Source: Streptomyces humicola
Lineage (GTDB): Bacteria > Actinomycetota > Actinomycetes > Streptomycetales > Streptomycetaceae
NCBI RefSeq assembly: GCF_024436035.1
Contig: NZ_JANFNG010000038.1
Coordinates: 1-57,345 of the forward strand
DNA: 57,345 nucleotides
Direction of reading: 5' to 3'
A program made the translations under genes and the position numbers. The notes under the pieces were generated by a model that saw nothing but the letters and a program-made list of their open reading frames with translations, had not been told where the DNA came from and did not search any database. This document shows, in pieces, positions 1 to 8,597 of this stretch (within the stretch, counting starts at the first letter, position 1; each line of letters begins with the position of its first letter).

Positions 1-6
1 TTGAGA

Positions 7-48
7 AAGAAGCCCTTCCTGGGGAGTGATCCCCAGGAAGGGCTTCTT
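7..48 (-). terminator. Strong terminator hairpin closing the leftward T4SS-like operon
   Basis: An 18-bp perfect stem (7-24 paired with 31-48) encloses the 6-nt loop AGTGAT. It lies 14 nt beyond the stop codon of the leftward coupling-protein gene. The stem is nearly symmetric and could also stop rightward transcription entering from outside the window. There is no long U-tract, as is common in streptomycetes. Confidence 0.8.
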
Positions 49-61
49 CGCGTTGGCGTCG

Positions 62-1618
62 TCAATCGTCCACCGTCAGACGGGTCTTGGCGGCCTGCCA
101 GATGTTCTGGGCCTCGCGGGCCGGCCAGCGGTGACGTGCCTGTTCCTCGGAGCGGAGGACGGCCAGCACCGGGATGCCCATGCCTGGTCCATCGGCCATC
201 AGCACGGGGAGCTCAGGGATCGGGGCGATCGAGGCGACGTCGTCGAGGACGCAAGTGAGTGGTGGGTCGAGCCGACCGGGGGATGACCCTGCGGCCATGC
301 GCCGGCCGTGCTCGACCACGCTGGAGACAAGTGCGGTGAGCAGCGGCATCGCACCTGGGTCGGTCCGCGGGTCCTCCCGCGACGTGCCGACTACATATAG
401 CGTTCCCCGGTCGTTTATAAACGATTCCAGATCGAGGGCATCGGAACGACCCGGGTTGCACGCGTCCCTGATGTGGATCGAGTTGAGTCCCGACAGCGCC
501 TTCTGGATCAACTCCTGAGCATCGTCGCGGCGTTCGGGATGCGCGTGCAGTGTGGCTTCGAGCTCGCCACTCCATCCTGAGGCGGCGTCACGCGCGGTGC
601 GCAGGACGCGCACGGCATCGCCGATCCCCGTTCCCGCGGCCCAGCGATGCAGTTGACGGAACGGCAGACCGTCCACGGCGGCAGCGTGCAGCCAGCACCG
701 CAGCAGGGTGGCGGCGGCGTCGTTGGTTGTGACGTCGTGGGTACGCAACGGCGCAAGGAGGGCACGGGCGCGGCCCGCCGCCACCTCTGGGGCGTCGCAG
801 CCGCTGTGCGGGGCCCAACGCAGCCGGTCGGGGGTGTCGAGCAGGTGCTCGGGGTCGAAGATGTGCACTGGGCCGAGCTTGGAGCGGTTGCCGACCGTCT
901 GTTCCCAGGTGGTGGCGTCGGCGCAGGTGACGACGACTGGGCCTTCGCTGTCCAGGACAGCGGGCTGAATGATGCGCTTGCCCTTGTCGCTGCGCGGCCC
1001 GGCGAAGAGCACATGAGAGCCGGTGAGTTGGGATTGGGTCCGGGGTTCGGGAAGAGCAACGGTCTGCGGGGCTTGCGGGACCTGGGGGGCTTCGGGGAGG
1101 CCCGGCGCCGGCTGTGGCGCCGCAGGCCTGCCCTCCGCTACGGGGGGGTGCGCTTGCGGCGACGGCTCCGTTCGCGCAGCCGAACGAGTTCGGCCGTTCC
1201 CCGGTTGGCGCGCGGCGGCCCGTACCGCACGCAGGCGGGTGAGCGTTCCGATAGCGAAGACGCCAAGGACGATCAGCACCATCAGCTGGCCGAGGAGGAC
1301 GCCCCAGAAGAGGCCGGGCCGTGGCAGGTCGGTCGCCGGGACGCCTTGCCATGCGGCCGACATGTCCTTGGGGTTGCTGAGGAGTTGGCGCATCGCCTCC
1401 GGGGTGTTGGTGAAGTGGAGATCGTGCGGCCAGTGGCCGTTCGCGAGCAGGCCGGCGAGGCCAGTGGCTGTCCACGACAGGACGGTGATGCCGAGGAGGA
1501 AGCAGATGAGGGCCACCAGCAGCCCGTCCGGGATGCCGCCTTCGCCGCGGCTCCACCAACCGCCACGGCGAGGGGACCACGACGGGCCGCCCTGGCCGCT
1601 GCGTGGGTCCATGACCAT
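62..1618 (-). CDS. VirD4/TraG-like type IV coupling protein (atypical Walker A)
   Basis: 518 aa. Two membrane helices (about 32-55 and 103-127) precede a Pro/Ala-rich linker and a cytoplasmic ATPase domain. The order matches VirD4/TraG coupling proteins: small N-terminal membrane region, a P-loop-like segment GPRSDKGKR (207-215), then VVVTCAD and, near the C-terminus, the Walker B-like VLDDVA. Such proteins bring substrate DNA or protein to a type IV secretion channel. The P-loop is unusual: GPRSDKGKR has five residues between the first Gly and the GK pair instead of four, and Arg follows Lys where Ser/Thr is normal. The start is 2 nt past the stop of the VirB4-like gene; an ATG at 1612 is an alternative. 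It is the last gene of the leftward operon. ATPase activity is uncertain. Confidence 0.75.
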   Translation of the reverse strand: MVMDPRSGQGGPSWSPRRGGWWSRGEGGIPDGLLVALICFLLGITVLSWTATGLAGLLANGHWPHDLHFTNTPEAMRQLLSNPKDMSAAWQGVPATDLPRPGLFWGVLLGQLMVLIVLGVFAIGTLTRLRAVRAAARQPGNGRTRSAARTEPSPQAHPPVAEGRPAAPQPAPGLPEAPQVPQAPQTVALPEPRTQSQLTGSHVLFAGPRSDKGKRIIQPAVLDSEGPVVVTCADATTWEQTVGNRSKLGPVHIFDPEHLLDTPDRLRWAPHSGCDAPEVAAGRARALLAPLRTHDVTTNDAAATLLRCWLHAAAVDGLPFRQLHRWAAGTGIGDAVRVLRTARDAASGWSGELEATLHAHPERRDDAQELIQKALSGLNSIHIRDACNPGRSDALDLESFINDRGTLYVVGTSREDPRTDPGAMPLLTALVSSVVEHGRRMAAGSSPGRLDPPLTCVLDDVASIAPIPELPVLMADGPGMGIPVLAVLRSEEQARHRWPAREAQNIWQAAKTRLTVDD

Positions 1619-1620
1619 TG

Positions 1621-3006
1621 CTACGCCACCACGTCGTCGGTGAGCTGCTTCGTCAGTGACACCTCGGCCTCCGTACGCTCCTTGCTGATCGTCGTCTGCG
1701 AACCTTCGGTCATCGCACGGTCGGTGTAAACGAGCGGGCGTTCCGTCTCCGTGATCAGATGCTTGACGACCTGCACATTGCCGTTGACGTCCCAGACCGC
1801 GATGCCGGGGGTGAGGGTCGGGATGATCTCCACCGCCCAGCGCGGCAAGCCGAGCACGCGTCCCGTTGCGCGTGCCTCGTCGGCCTTCTGGGCGTAGATG
1901 GTCCGTGTCGAGGCCATTTTCAGGATTGCCGCGGCCTCCTTCGCGGCGGCGCCGTCGACGACGTCCGAGAGATGGTGGACGACGGCGACGAAGGAGAGGC
2001 CGAGCCGCCGGCCGAACTTCAGCAGCCGTTGGAAGAGCTGGGCGACGAAGGGGCTGTTGATGATGTGCCAGGCCTCTTCGACGAGGAAGATGCGCTTGAC
2101 GCGATCCGGCCTGATCCAGGTGTGTTCGAGCCAGACACCGACGATCGCCATGAGGATCGGCATCGCGATCGAATTGCGATCGATGTGCGAAAGATCGAAA
2201 ACGATCAGCGGTGCGTCGAGATCGATCCCGGCGGTCGTTGGGCCGTCGAACATACCGCGCAGGTCGCCGTCGACGAGACGGTCGAGGACGAGGGCGACGT
2301 CCAGGCCCCAGGCGCGGACGTCCTCTATGTCGACGTTCATCGACTCCGCGGATTCCTTCACCGGATGGCGGAGGCGTTCGACGATGTCGGTGAGGATCGG
2401 CTGGCGGTCGGTGATCGTGTCGTTCACGTACGCATGAGCGACTTTGAGCGCGAAACCTGATCGTTCGTCCAGACCGCGACCCATGGCGACTTCGATGATC
2501 GTTCGAAGTAGAGCGAGCTGACCGGTCGTGGTGATGGCCGGGTCGAGTGGGTTGAGCTTGATGCCGCCGTCGAGGGCCGACATCGGGTCGAGGCGGATCG
2601 GGGTTATCCCGAGCTGCTCGGCGATGAGGTTCCATTCACCGACGCCGTCCTCGCCCTGCGCGTCGAGAACGACGACCTGGCGGTCGCGGAAGCGGAGCTG
2701 GCGCAGGACGTACGTCTTCTCCAGCGCGGACTTGCCGTTGCCGGACTCGCCGAGCACCAGCCAGTGCGGGGCGGGGAGTTGTTGACCGTAGAGCTGGAAC
2801 GGGTCGTAGATGTAGCCCTTTCCGGAGTACACCTCCCGGCCGATGATCACGCCGGAGTCGCCCAAACCGGGCGCGGCAGTGGGCAGATAGACGGCCTGGG
2901 CCTGACCGGTGGAGGTGCGGACGGGCAGGCGCGTCGTCTCGACCTTGCCGAAGAGGAAGCTGGTGAAGGCATCGGTGAGGGCGGAGAGCGGATCCAGCAT
3001 GGCCAT
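1621..3006 (-). CDS. VirB4-like conjugation/secretion ATPase
   Basis: 461 aa. The Walker A motif GESGNGKS (86-93) and Walker B RIFLVEEAWH (305-314) are canonical for the VirB4/TraC/HerA ATPase superfamily, and the segment FGRRLGLSFVAVVHH fits the motif that follows Walker B in these proteins. Full VirB4 proteins are about 800 aa; this is essentially the ATPase half, with the N-terminal half probably supplied by the SCO6880-family protein encoded just upstream. No membrane segment is evident, so it should sit on the cytoplasmic face of the channel. It starts 12 nt after the upstream stop and ends 2 nt before the coupling-protein start, so the genes are almost certainly co-transcribed. Confidence 0.88.
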   Translation of the reverse strand: MAMLDPLSALTDAFTSFLFGKVETTRLPVRTSTGQAQAVYLPTAAPGLGDSGVIIGREVYSGKGYIYDPFQLYGQQLPAPHWLVLGESGNGKSALEKTYVLRQLRFRDRQVVVLDAQGEDGVGEWNLIAEQLGITPIRLDPMSALDGGIKLNPLDPAITTTGQLALLRTIIEVAMGRGLDERSGFALKVAHAYVNDTITDRQPILTDIVERLRHPVKESAESMNVDIEDVRAWGLDVALVLDRLVDGDLRGMFDGPTTAGIDLDAPLIVFDLSHIDRNSIAMPILMAIVGVWLEHTWIRPDRVKRIFLVEEAWHIINSPFVAQLFQRLLKFGRRLGLSFVAVVHHLSDVVDGAAAKEAAAILKMASTRTIYAQKADEARATGRVLGLPRWAVEIIPTLTPGIAVWDVNGNVQVVKHLITETERPLVYTDRAMTEGSQTTISKERTEAEVSLTKQLTDDVVA

Positions 3007-3018
3007 GGCGCAGCCTCC

Positions 3019-4545
3019 TCAGCGGCGGATGCCGGTCGCGAAGGGCAGGGTGTTGACGAACGCCCGGTGATGTTCGCGATCGCACCACTCCAGTTTGAGG
3101 TAGCTTTTGCCCGCGGAGGCGCGGATGGTGCGTTTGTCGCGGGCGAGCGCCTCGGGGGAGCGCGCGGAGACCGTGATGTAACCGACGAGGTTGACGCCTG
3201 CGGCGCCGGCGGCGAGGTCCTCGCCGCGCTGGTCAACGCGGCTGTGGTGGGCGACGTCCCGCGGGTCGACGACGCGGTTCATCTTCGCCGCGCGGCTCGC
3301 CTCTGCGTCGTCGTTGGTCTTCTCGGTCAACATGCGTTCGATCGCGACATCGGTTGGCTCGAGGTCCATGCAGACAGCGACGGTACGGATGACGTCCGGG
3401 GTGTGGACGAGTAGCGGAGCGAGGAAGTTGACGCCCACGGGGGTCAGCGGCCACTCCTTGATCCACGCGGTGGCGTGGCACCACGGCGCGCGCGTCGACG
3501 ACTCGCGCGTCTTCGCCTGCAGGTAGGTCGGCTCGGTGGCGTCGAGCTCGGCCGGCCAGGCGTTGCGGCGCGTCATGGCCTGGATGTGGTCTATGGGGTG
3601 GTCCGGGTCGTACATGGAGTGCACGAGCGAGGCGAGGCGGGCCTGGCCGAGTGGCTGGCGGACGCGGATGTCCGCCTCGGTGAGGCGCGCGCAGATGTCG
3701 TTCAGCTCGCGGGCCATGACGACGGCGAGGCCCTCGTCGCGGCTGTGGCCGGTGGCGCGCGCCATGGCGGTGGCCTCGGCGGCGAGTTCGCGGGAGTAGT
3801 GCATGCATGCGACGAGGTAGGCGCGGTGCTGCTCGGACGAGGTGGAGACCATCGACTGCAGCTGGTCGTACGAGCTGCGCAGCCACTGCGGGGATTTCGG
3901 GTCGCCGCGTCGTTCGACGTCCTTGGCGTGGGCGTCGGGGTCGGCGGGCAGGGTGCGGGCGAGCATCTGCAGGCGGGTGACGAAGCCGTCGCCGTTGGCG
4001 ACGTGCTTCAGCAGCGTGCCGAAACGCTCCACCAGGGCCTCTTGGTCCTCGCTGTCGCGCAGGCCCACGCCGGGTCCTTCGATCTCGATGGCGGCGGTGG
4101 CGGTCCTGTGGTCGAGGTGGAGGAGGACGGCGATCTCGTCCGGGCCGAAGGGCGCGGAGAGCCAGGTGATCCGGCCGATGCCGGGCGGCGGGCCGACCTC
4201 GACCTCGCGTCCGTCGAGGCGGGTCCCGGCCTCCGCGGCGCCGGAGCGGTAGGCGGCACCGGCGCGCAGGGTGCGGCGATAGGTGCGGTTGATCTCGAAC
4301 CAGCGGTAGAAGGTGCGGTGCCGGTACGGCATGAAGACGGCGGCGAAGGCGAGGAGCGGGAAGCCGACGAGGCCGGCGATGCGCAACGGCAGGAACGGGA
4401 TGAGCAGCCCGCAGCCCATGCCGAGACCGGCACCGGCGACGATGAGCGCGATCTCACCGGTTTCGCGGTTCCTGCCGACGATGGCATTGGGCCGGGCCTT
4501 GCCGATGAGATACGTACGGCGCTGGGCGATCGGCTGGGTGGTCAT
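3019..4545 (-). CDS. SCO6880-family T4SS membrane protein
   Basis: 508 aa. Two adjacent hydrophobic helices (about 30-52 and 54-72), flanked by basic residues, anchor the N-terminus; the remainder is soluble and mixed alpha/beta. The opening YLIGKARPNAIVGRNRETGEI and the arrangement match SCO6880-family proteins, which accompany VirB4-like ATPases in actinobacterial conjugation loci and resemble PrgI fused to the N-terminal half of VirB4. It has no P-loop. Its start overlaps the stop of the upstream VirB6-like gene in ATGA, so translation is coupled. Probable role: channel or pilus-base subunit. Family assignment is firm; molecular role is inferred. Confidence 0.8.
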   Translation of the reverse strand: MTTQPIAQRRTYLIGKARPNAIVGRNRETGEIALIVAGAGLGMGCGLLIPFLPLRIAGLVGFPLLAFAAVFMPYRHRTFYRWFEINRTYRRTLRAGAAYRSGAAEAGTRLDGREVEVGPPPGIGRITWLSAPFGPDEIAVLLHLDHRTATAAIEIEGPGVGLRDSEDQEALVERFGTLLKHVANGDGFVTRLQMLARTLPADPDAHAKDVERRGDPKSPQWLRSSYDQLQSMVSTSSEQHRAYLVACMHYSRELAAEATAMARATGHSRDEGLAVVMARELNDICARLTEADIRVRQPLGQARLASLVHSMYDPDHPIDHIQAMTRRNAWPAELDATEPTYLQAKTRESSTRAPWCHATAWIKEWPLTPVGVNFLAPLLVHTPDVIRTVAVCMDLEPTDVAIERMLTEKTNDDAEASRAAKMNRVVDPRDVAHHSRVDQRGEDLAAGAAGVNLVGYITVSARSPEALARDKRTIRASAGKSYLKLEWCDREHHRAFVNTLPFATGIRR

Positions 4546-5855
4546 GTCCGGTCCCCTCGGGTCCCTCGGTTACTGACGTTCGACGTGCGCGGGGCGGGAG
4601 TGGCGGGTGCGGGGGTGGGTGCCGGAGGGGACTTCGGGGTGGGCGCGGTGCCACCGCGCGAGCTGTGGGCGGCGATGCCACCGCTGACGGCGCCGGCGGG
4701 CCGATCGCCGCTGCTGCCGCTGCCGTTGGCCTGTTCTTGCGGGCCGCGTGCGCTGTGGGTCTTGATGCCCTGTTTGACGAGGGCGGCGGGCGAGGAGATG
4801 AGAGCGGCGCCGGGGGAGCCCGCTGCCTTGTGGTCGCCGCGCAGTTTCACGACGTCGTCGCCGAAGCCCGGGACGAAGCGGTAGATCATCGCGCTGGCGA
4901 AGATGGCGAGGAAGATGATCGCGAGGCCGGAGACGACGGCGGAGAACGAACTGGGCCCGCCGGAACCGGAGAGCGCGCCCGCGAGCCCGAGCACGATGAC
5001 GATCACCGGCTTGACGAGGATCACGGCCAACATGATCCCGGCCCAACGGCGCACGTGGTGCCACATGTTCTTGTCGACAAGGCCTGCGTAGACGGCGGTG
5101 CCGAGCAGCGCCCCGACGTAGAGGAGTGCGGCACGGATGACGAGTTCCAGCCAGAGCACGCCTGCGGCGAGCACGGAGACGAGCGAGACGACGATCAGCA
5201 TGATCGGGCCGCCGCCGATGTCGTTGCCCTTCTTGAGGGCGTCGGAGAACGCGCCGAAGAACATGTCCGTGTGCGCGCCCGTACTGGTGCCGAGGACTTG
5301 CGTGACCGCGTCGACGGCGGAGACGACGGTGTACAGGATGAGCGGGGTGAACGCGGAGGCGAGAACGGTCAGCCAGAGGAACCCGACGGCTTCGGTGAGC
5401 GCTTCGGTGAGCGGCACGCCCCGCACGGCACGTTTGGCGACGGCCAGCAGCCACAGCACGAGGGTGAGGATCGTGGAGGCGGCGAAGACGACGGCGTACT
5501 GGCGGAGGAACGTGGTGTTGGTGAAGTCGACCTGGGTGGTGGAGGTGATGGCGCTGGAGAGCTTGCCGATGATGTAGGCGGCGGCGGTGGCGCAGCCCTT
5601 GGCGAGCGAATCGAGCGGGTCGAGCGCGGAGGGCAGGCCGGTGGTGGTCGGGGTGGTGACGCCGCTGCCGCCGCCGGTGTTGCCGCGTTCGCAGTACGCC
5701 TGGGCAGGGCCCACGATGAGGCTGCACGAGTCCTTGGTTGAGCTCGGGCTGGGCGACGGAGCCGCTACGGCTCGGGATGCGAGAAGGACGGCGGTGGTCT
5801 GGACCCCGATCAGCACGGTGGCAAGCGAGAACGCGTGGCGACGGCTACCTGGCAT
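4542..5855 (-). CDS. VirB6/TrbL-like polytopic membrane protein
   Basis: 437 aa. A signal-like N-terminus is followed by a short extracytoplasmic stretch with two Cys (SCSLIVGPAQAYC), then at least six membrane helices (about residues 105-350), and a long Pro/Ser/Ala-rich hydrophilic C-terminal tail. This layout is typical of TrbL/VirB6 inner-membrane channel proteins and of the SCO6881-type proteins next to SCO6880 homologues. The chosen ATG (5855) overlaps the upstream stop by 11 nt; longer readings would run further into the upstream gene. The 3' end overlaps the next gene by 4 nt. The Cys pair could form a disulfide outside the membrane. Confidence 0.75.
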   Translation of the reverse strand: MPGSRRHAFSLATVLIGVQTTAVLLASRAVAAPSPSPSSTKDSCSLIVGPAQAYCERGNTGGGSGVTTPTTTGLPSALDPLDSLAKGCATAAAYIIGKLSSAITSTTQVDFTNTTFLRQYAVVFAASTILTLVLWLLAVAKRAVRGVPLTEALTEAVGFLWLTVLASAFTPLILYTVVSAVDAVTQVLGTSTGAHTDMFFGAFSDALKKGNDIGGGPIMLIVVSLVSVLAAGVLWLELVIRAALLYVGALLGTAVYAGLVDKNMWHHVRRWAGIMLAVILVKPVIVIVLGLAGALSGSGGPSSFSAVVSGLAIIFLAIFASAMIYRFVPGFGDDVVKLRGDHKAAGSPGAALISSPAALVKQGIKTHSARGPQEQANGSGSSGDRPAGAVSGGIAAHSSRGGTAPTPKSPPAPTPAPATPAPRTSNVSNRGTRGDRT

Positions 5856-6678
5856 AAGTGAAGCCTCCGTACTGCTCGACGGCCTTTGTGATGTCGTCGG
5901 CGCTGGACGCGGTGTTGTCACCTGCGATGGGAGCCGGGCCGCTCGCCTGGGAGAAACTGTCGACCTTCCAGTCGTTCTCCGTCCACCTCAGGCCCAGGGT
6001 CATGGTGAACCAGTCGCTGGTGACCGGCTTGGTCGAACCGACACCGGCGGTGCCGTAGAGGCCGGTGCACCATACCTGCACGGTGGCGGTGTCACCGCTG
6101 TATGCGGACGTTGTCGTGCCGATCGGCACGGTGCGCGAGATGTAGGTCTGACCTTGTGGCGCGTCGCCGTTCGGGTCAAGCCCGAGCTTGGCGAGGAAGT
6201 TCGTGTTGTACGCGGCGTCCAGCTTCGCCTGCAGGGCACTGGTGGTGTCAGGTGTGAACAACTGCTGGACTATCTGGTGCCGTTGGTCGGGCTTCAGGAT
6301 ATTGGCGGATACGAGCGCCACCGCGTAGTTAGCCGCCGCCGACTGTGCGCCCTCGCCGGTGTGGGGGAAGCCGGTGGCGATGCCGGTCGTCTGGCCGGTG
6401 ACCGGGCGTTGGCCCGTCGGGGCCGTTGCCGTCGCGTCGGGGGCCTTGGCGCCCGTGCCCGTGTCGCCGCTGTCGGCGGAGCCGGGGGATCCGGATCCGC
6501 CTCTCGTGGCGAACGCCAGCGCCGCGATGAGCAGGACCACGACGCCGACGACCGTCACCAGCGACCGCGAGGTACGGACCGGTGGTCGGCGCGCAGACGG
6601 GTCGCCTTCGGGCAGGCGGGTGCGCGTCGTGCCGTCGGGGTCGCCGTCCGGTTCGAGGTGGCTCGGGTGAGTGGGCAT
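5845..6678 (-). CDS. VirB8/TcpC-like bitopic membrane protein
   Basis: 277 aa. A hydrophilic cytoplasmic N-terminus (about 45 aa) leads to one membrane helix (SLVTVVGVVVLLIAALAFA), a Gly/Ser/Ala/Thr-rich linker, and an extracytoplasmic domain of about 160 aa. That domain ends in WTENDWKVDSF, a pattern common in NTF2-like domains. Single-pass proteins with an external NTF2-like domain are the VirB8/TcpC scaffolds of type IV secretion systems, so that role is proposed from topology and neighbours. The ATG at 6678 is preceded by AAGG; a GTG at 6684 is also in frame. Its 3' end overlaps the VirB6-like gene. Confidence 0.6.
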   Translation of the reverse strand: MPTHPSHLEPDGDPDGTTRTRLPEGDPSARRPPVRTSRSLVTVVGVVVLLIAALAFATRGGSGSPGSADSGDTGTGAKAPDATATAPTGQRPVTGQTTGIATGFPHTGEGAQSAAANYAVALVSANILKPDQRHQIVQQLFTPDTTSALQAKLDAAYNTNFLAKLGLDPNGDAPQGQTYISRTVPIGTTTSAYSGDTATVQVWCTGLYGTAGVGSTKPVTSDWFTMTLGLRWTENDWKVDSFSQASGPAPIAGDNTASSADDITKAVEQYGGFTYAR

Positions 6679-6791
6679 CAGCACGCAGCCTTGGTGAGGG
6701 TGGCGGGCCTGGGACGGGCCCTCGATATAGGTGATAGGCGATGGGTGATGGGGCGGCTGGGAAGAGAGGTGAGTTGGGGGTGTGGCCGGGC

Positions 6792-7100
6792 TCAGACCGC
6801 CATCCCGTACACGATGGTGAACAGGGTGCCGAGCGAACCGATGATGAACACGCCGGTCAGCCCCGCGATGATCAGGCCCTTGCCCTGCTCGGCACTGAAG
6901 GTATCGCGTAGCGCCGTCGCGCCGATCCGCTGCTTGGCCGCGCCCCAGATGGCGATGGCCAGGCAGAGCAGGATGGCTGTCGCCATCACCACCTCGACCA
7001 TTACCCGTGCCTCGTTCCCGAGGTTGCCGAAGGGCCCCCAATTGGGTGCGATTCCACCGATGATGGTGTTGATGTCGCCCTTCGAGGCTGCCAGGAACAT
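6792..7100 (-). CDS. Small two-helix membrane protein, possible VirB2/TrbC-like subunit
   Basis: 102 aa with two membrane helices (about residues 35-58 and 77-98) separated by a short polar loop containing Lys and Arg. Size and topology resemble VirB2/TrbC pilin-type subunits or the small PrgI-adjacent proteins at the head of Gram-positive T4SS operons. It is the first gene of the leftward block, 113 nt before the VirB8-like gene. The ATG at 7100 has GGTGAG 6 nt upstream; an ATG at 7121 would add 7 residues. Sequence alone does not prove the pilin role. Confidence 0.55.
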   Translation of the reverse strand: MFLAASKGDINTIIGGIAPNWGPFGNLGNEARVMVEVVMATAILLCLAIAIWGAAKQRIGATALRDTFSAEQGKGLIIAGLTGVFIIGSLGTLFTIVYGMAV

Positions 7101-7377
7101 GGATAACTCACCGCCCCGCATGATCAGTTGGGACCCTTGCAGGGGCGCAAGGGTCCAGACTCTATATTGGCCGACGTTGCCGCTGGTGTATGTCGACTCA
7201 GCGACTTTATCGGCGGATTCCGCGTGTGATCCACGACGTAGCGTCCACACTGGTGCGCATGGCCGGTGTCCGCTGGGGCGCCGGACATCACCGTGTGTAT
7301 CACGGGCATGAGCTCAGAGCAATGATCCGCGGTCGGGCAGACGGTCGGCCCGGCGGTCAGGGAGGGGTTGGGCGGGG
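7101..7377. promoter_or_regulatory. Divergent intergenic region between the T4SS-like operon and the VirB1-like gene
   Basis: 277 nt separate the two divergent start codons. The leftward side is comparatively AT-rich and holds a TATAGA-like hexamer on the minus strand near 7161-7166, about 60 nt before the leftward start, a plausible -10. No convincing -35 or operator was recognised. A 61-codon reading frame here (7124-7309, minus) has no ribosome binding site and is not called. Confidence 0.4.
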
Positions 7378-8403
7378 ATGGGCGGGACGACCACTCGCAA
7401 GGCCTGGCTCGCCGTCACCGTCGTCGCCGGGGTGTGCTTCTCGTTCCTCGCGCTGCTCGTCATCGGTACGTACTCGGCGGCGGCTTCGCTCTTCGGGAGC
7501 ACGCAGGCGGCCGTCGGGCTCGCACCGGGCACGGTGCCCGCCGCGTACCAGTCGCTGGTGCAGCGGTGGGGCACCATGTGCTCCGCGATAAGCCCGCCGC
7601 TCCTGGCGGCCCAGCTGTACCAGGAGAGCGGCTGGAACCCCTCTGCCCAAAGCTCGGCGGGGGCGCAGGGGATAGCGCAGTTCATGCCCGGCACCTGGGC
7701 CACTTACGGCCTCGACGCGAGCGGCGACGGCACCGCGAATGTGTGGGACCCGGCGGACGCGATCCCGTCGGCAGCGGCCTACGACTGCGAACTGGCCAAG
7801 GACGTCAGCAGCGTGCCCGGCGACACCACCGACAACATGCTCGCCGCCTACAACGCGGGCGTCTACGCGGTCATTCAGGCGCATGGTGTGCCGCCGTTCG
7901 GCGAGACGCAGAACTACGTCAAGTCGATCCGCACCCTCGCGCAGAGCTTCTCCGCCCCCGTCGGGGCGCTTGCGGTCTCGGAGCAGGCGGCCGGCGCCAT
8001 CTACTACGCGCAGTCCAAGCTGGGCACGCCATATCTCTGGGGTGGTACGGGCACGGCCGCCGAGGGCGGTCGGTTCGACTGCTCGGGGCTGACCCAGGCC
8101 GCGTACGCGTCGGTCGGCATCCAGCTGCCGCGTGTCGCCAACGACCAGTGGAACGCGGGACCGCATCCCTCGCGCAGTGAACTGCTCCCCGGTGACCTGG
8201 TGTTCTTCGCCACTGATCTGAACGATCCGCGGTCCATCCACCATGTCGGGATTTATGTCGGAGGCGGGTACATGATCGACGCTCCGCACACAGGGGCGAC
8301 GATCCGCTTCGACCCGATCGACGAGCCGGACTACATCGGTGCGACCCGGGTGACGCAGGCGGGCGCCGCAGCACTGCCCACGGCGCTGCCCGGCTCGCGG
8401 TGA
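7378..8403 (+). CDS. Bifunctional lytic transglycosylase-NlpC/P60 peptidoglycan hydrolase (VirB1-like)
   Basis: 341 aa. A signal anchor (about 8-30) precedes a soluble lytic transglycosylase domain with catalytic Glu83 (YQESGWNP) and the fold signatures GIAQFMPGTW and AAYNAG. A C-terminal NlpC/P60 domain follows with Cys235 in FDCSGL and His289 in HHVGIYVG. It should cleave both glycan strands and stem peptides outside the membrane. Such two-domain enzymes act as VirB1-type wall-opening components beside Gram-positive T4SS genes, which fits its divergent position next to the leftward block. The start ATG is preceded by GGGAGGGG. Both active sites look intact. Confidence 0.9.
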   Translation: MGGTTTRKAWLAVTVVAGVCFSFLALLVIGTYSAAASLFGSTQAAVGLAPGTVPAAYQSLVQRWGTMCSAISPPLLAAQLYQESGWNPSAQSSAGAQGIAQFMPGTWATYGLDASGDGTANVWDPADAIPSAAAYDCELAKDVSSVPGDTTDNMLAAYNAGVYAVIQAHGVPPFGETQNYVKSIRTLAQSFSAPVGALAVSEQAAGAIYYAQSKLGTPYLWGGTGTAAEGGRFDCSGLTQAAYASVGIQLPRVANDQWNAGPHPSRSELLPGDLVFFATDLNDPRSIHHVGIYVGGGYMIDAPHTGATIRFDPIDEPDYIGATRVTQAGAAALPTALPGSR

Positions 8404-8597
8404 CTGGCTCGCGGGCGCCGGGCTCACGGTGACTGTCGGTCAACCAATGACCTCGGCGTGCCGCGTGGGGTCTCCCTTCGGTAACTTCCTGGTGATCATC
8501 CGGTAAGGACTGAACCTTTCTCGCCCTGTGGACCGTTCAATGGAATGGGAACGTGGCGGTCCGGGCGAACGGCTCGAATGGCTAAGGGGTGCACTGG

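Noticed and set aside
7124-7309. Leftward frame in the divergent T4SS intergenic region
   Set aside because: No ribosome binding site and no recognisable protein pattern; it overlaps the likely promoter.
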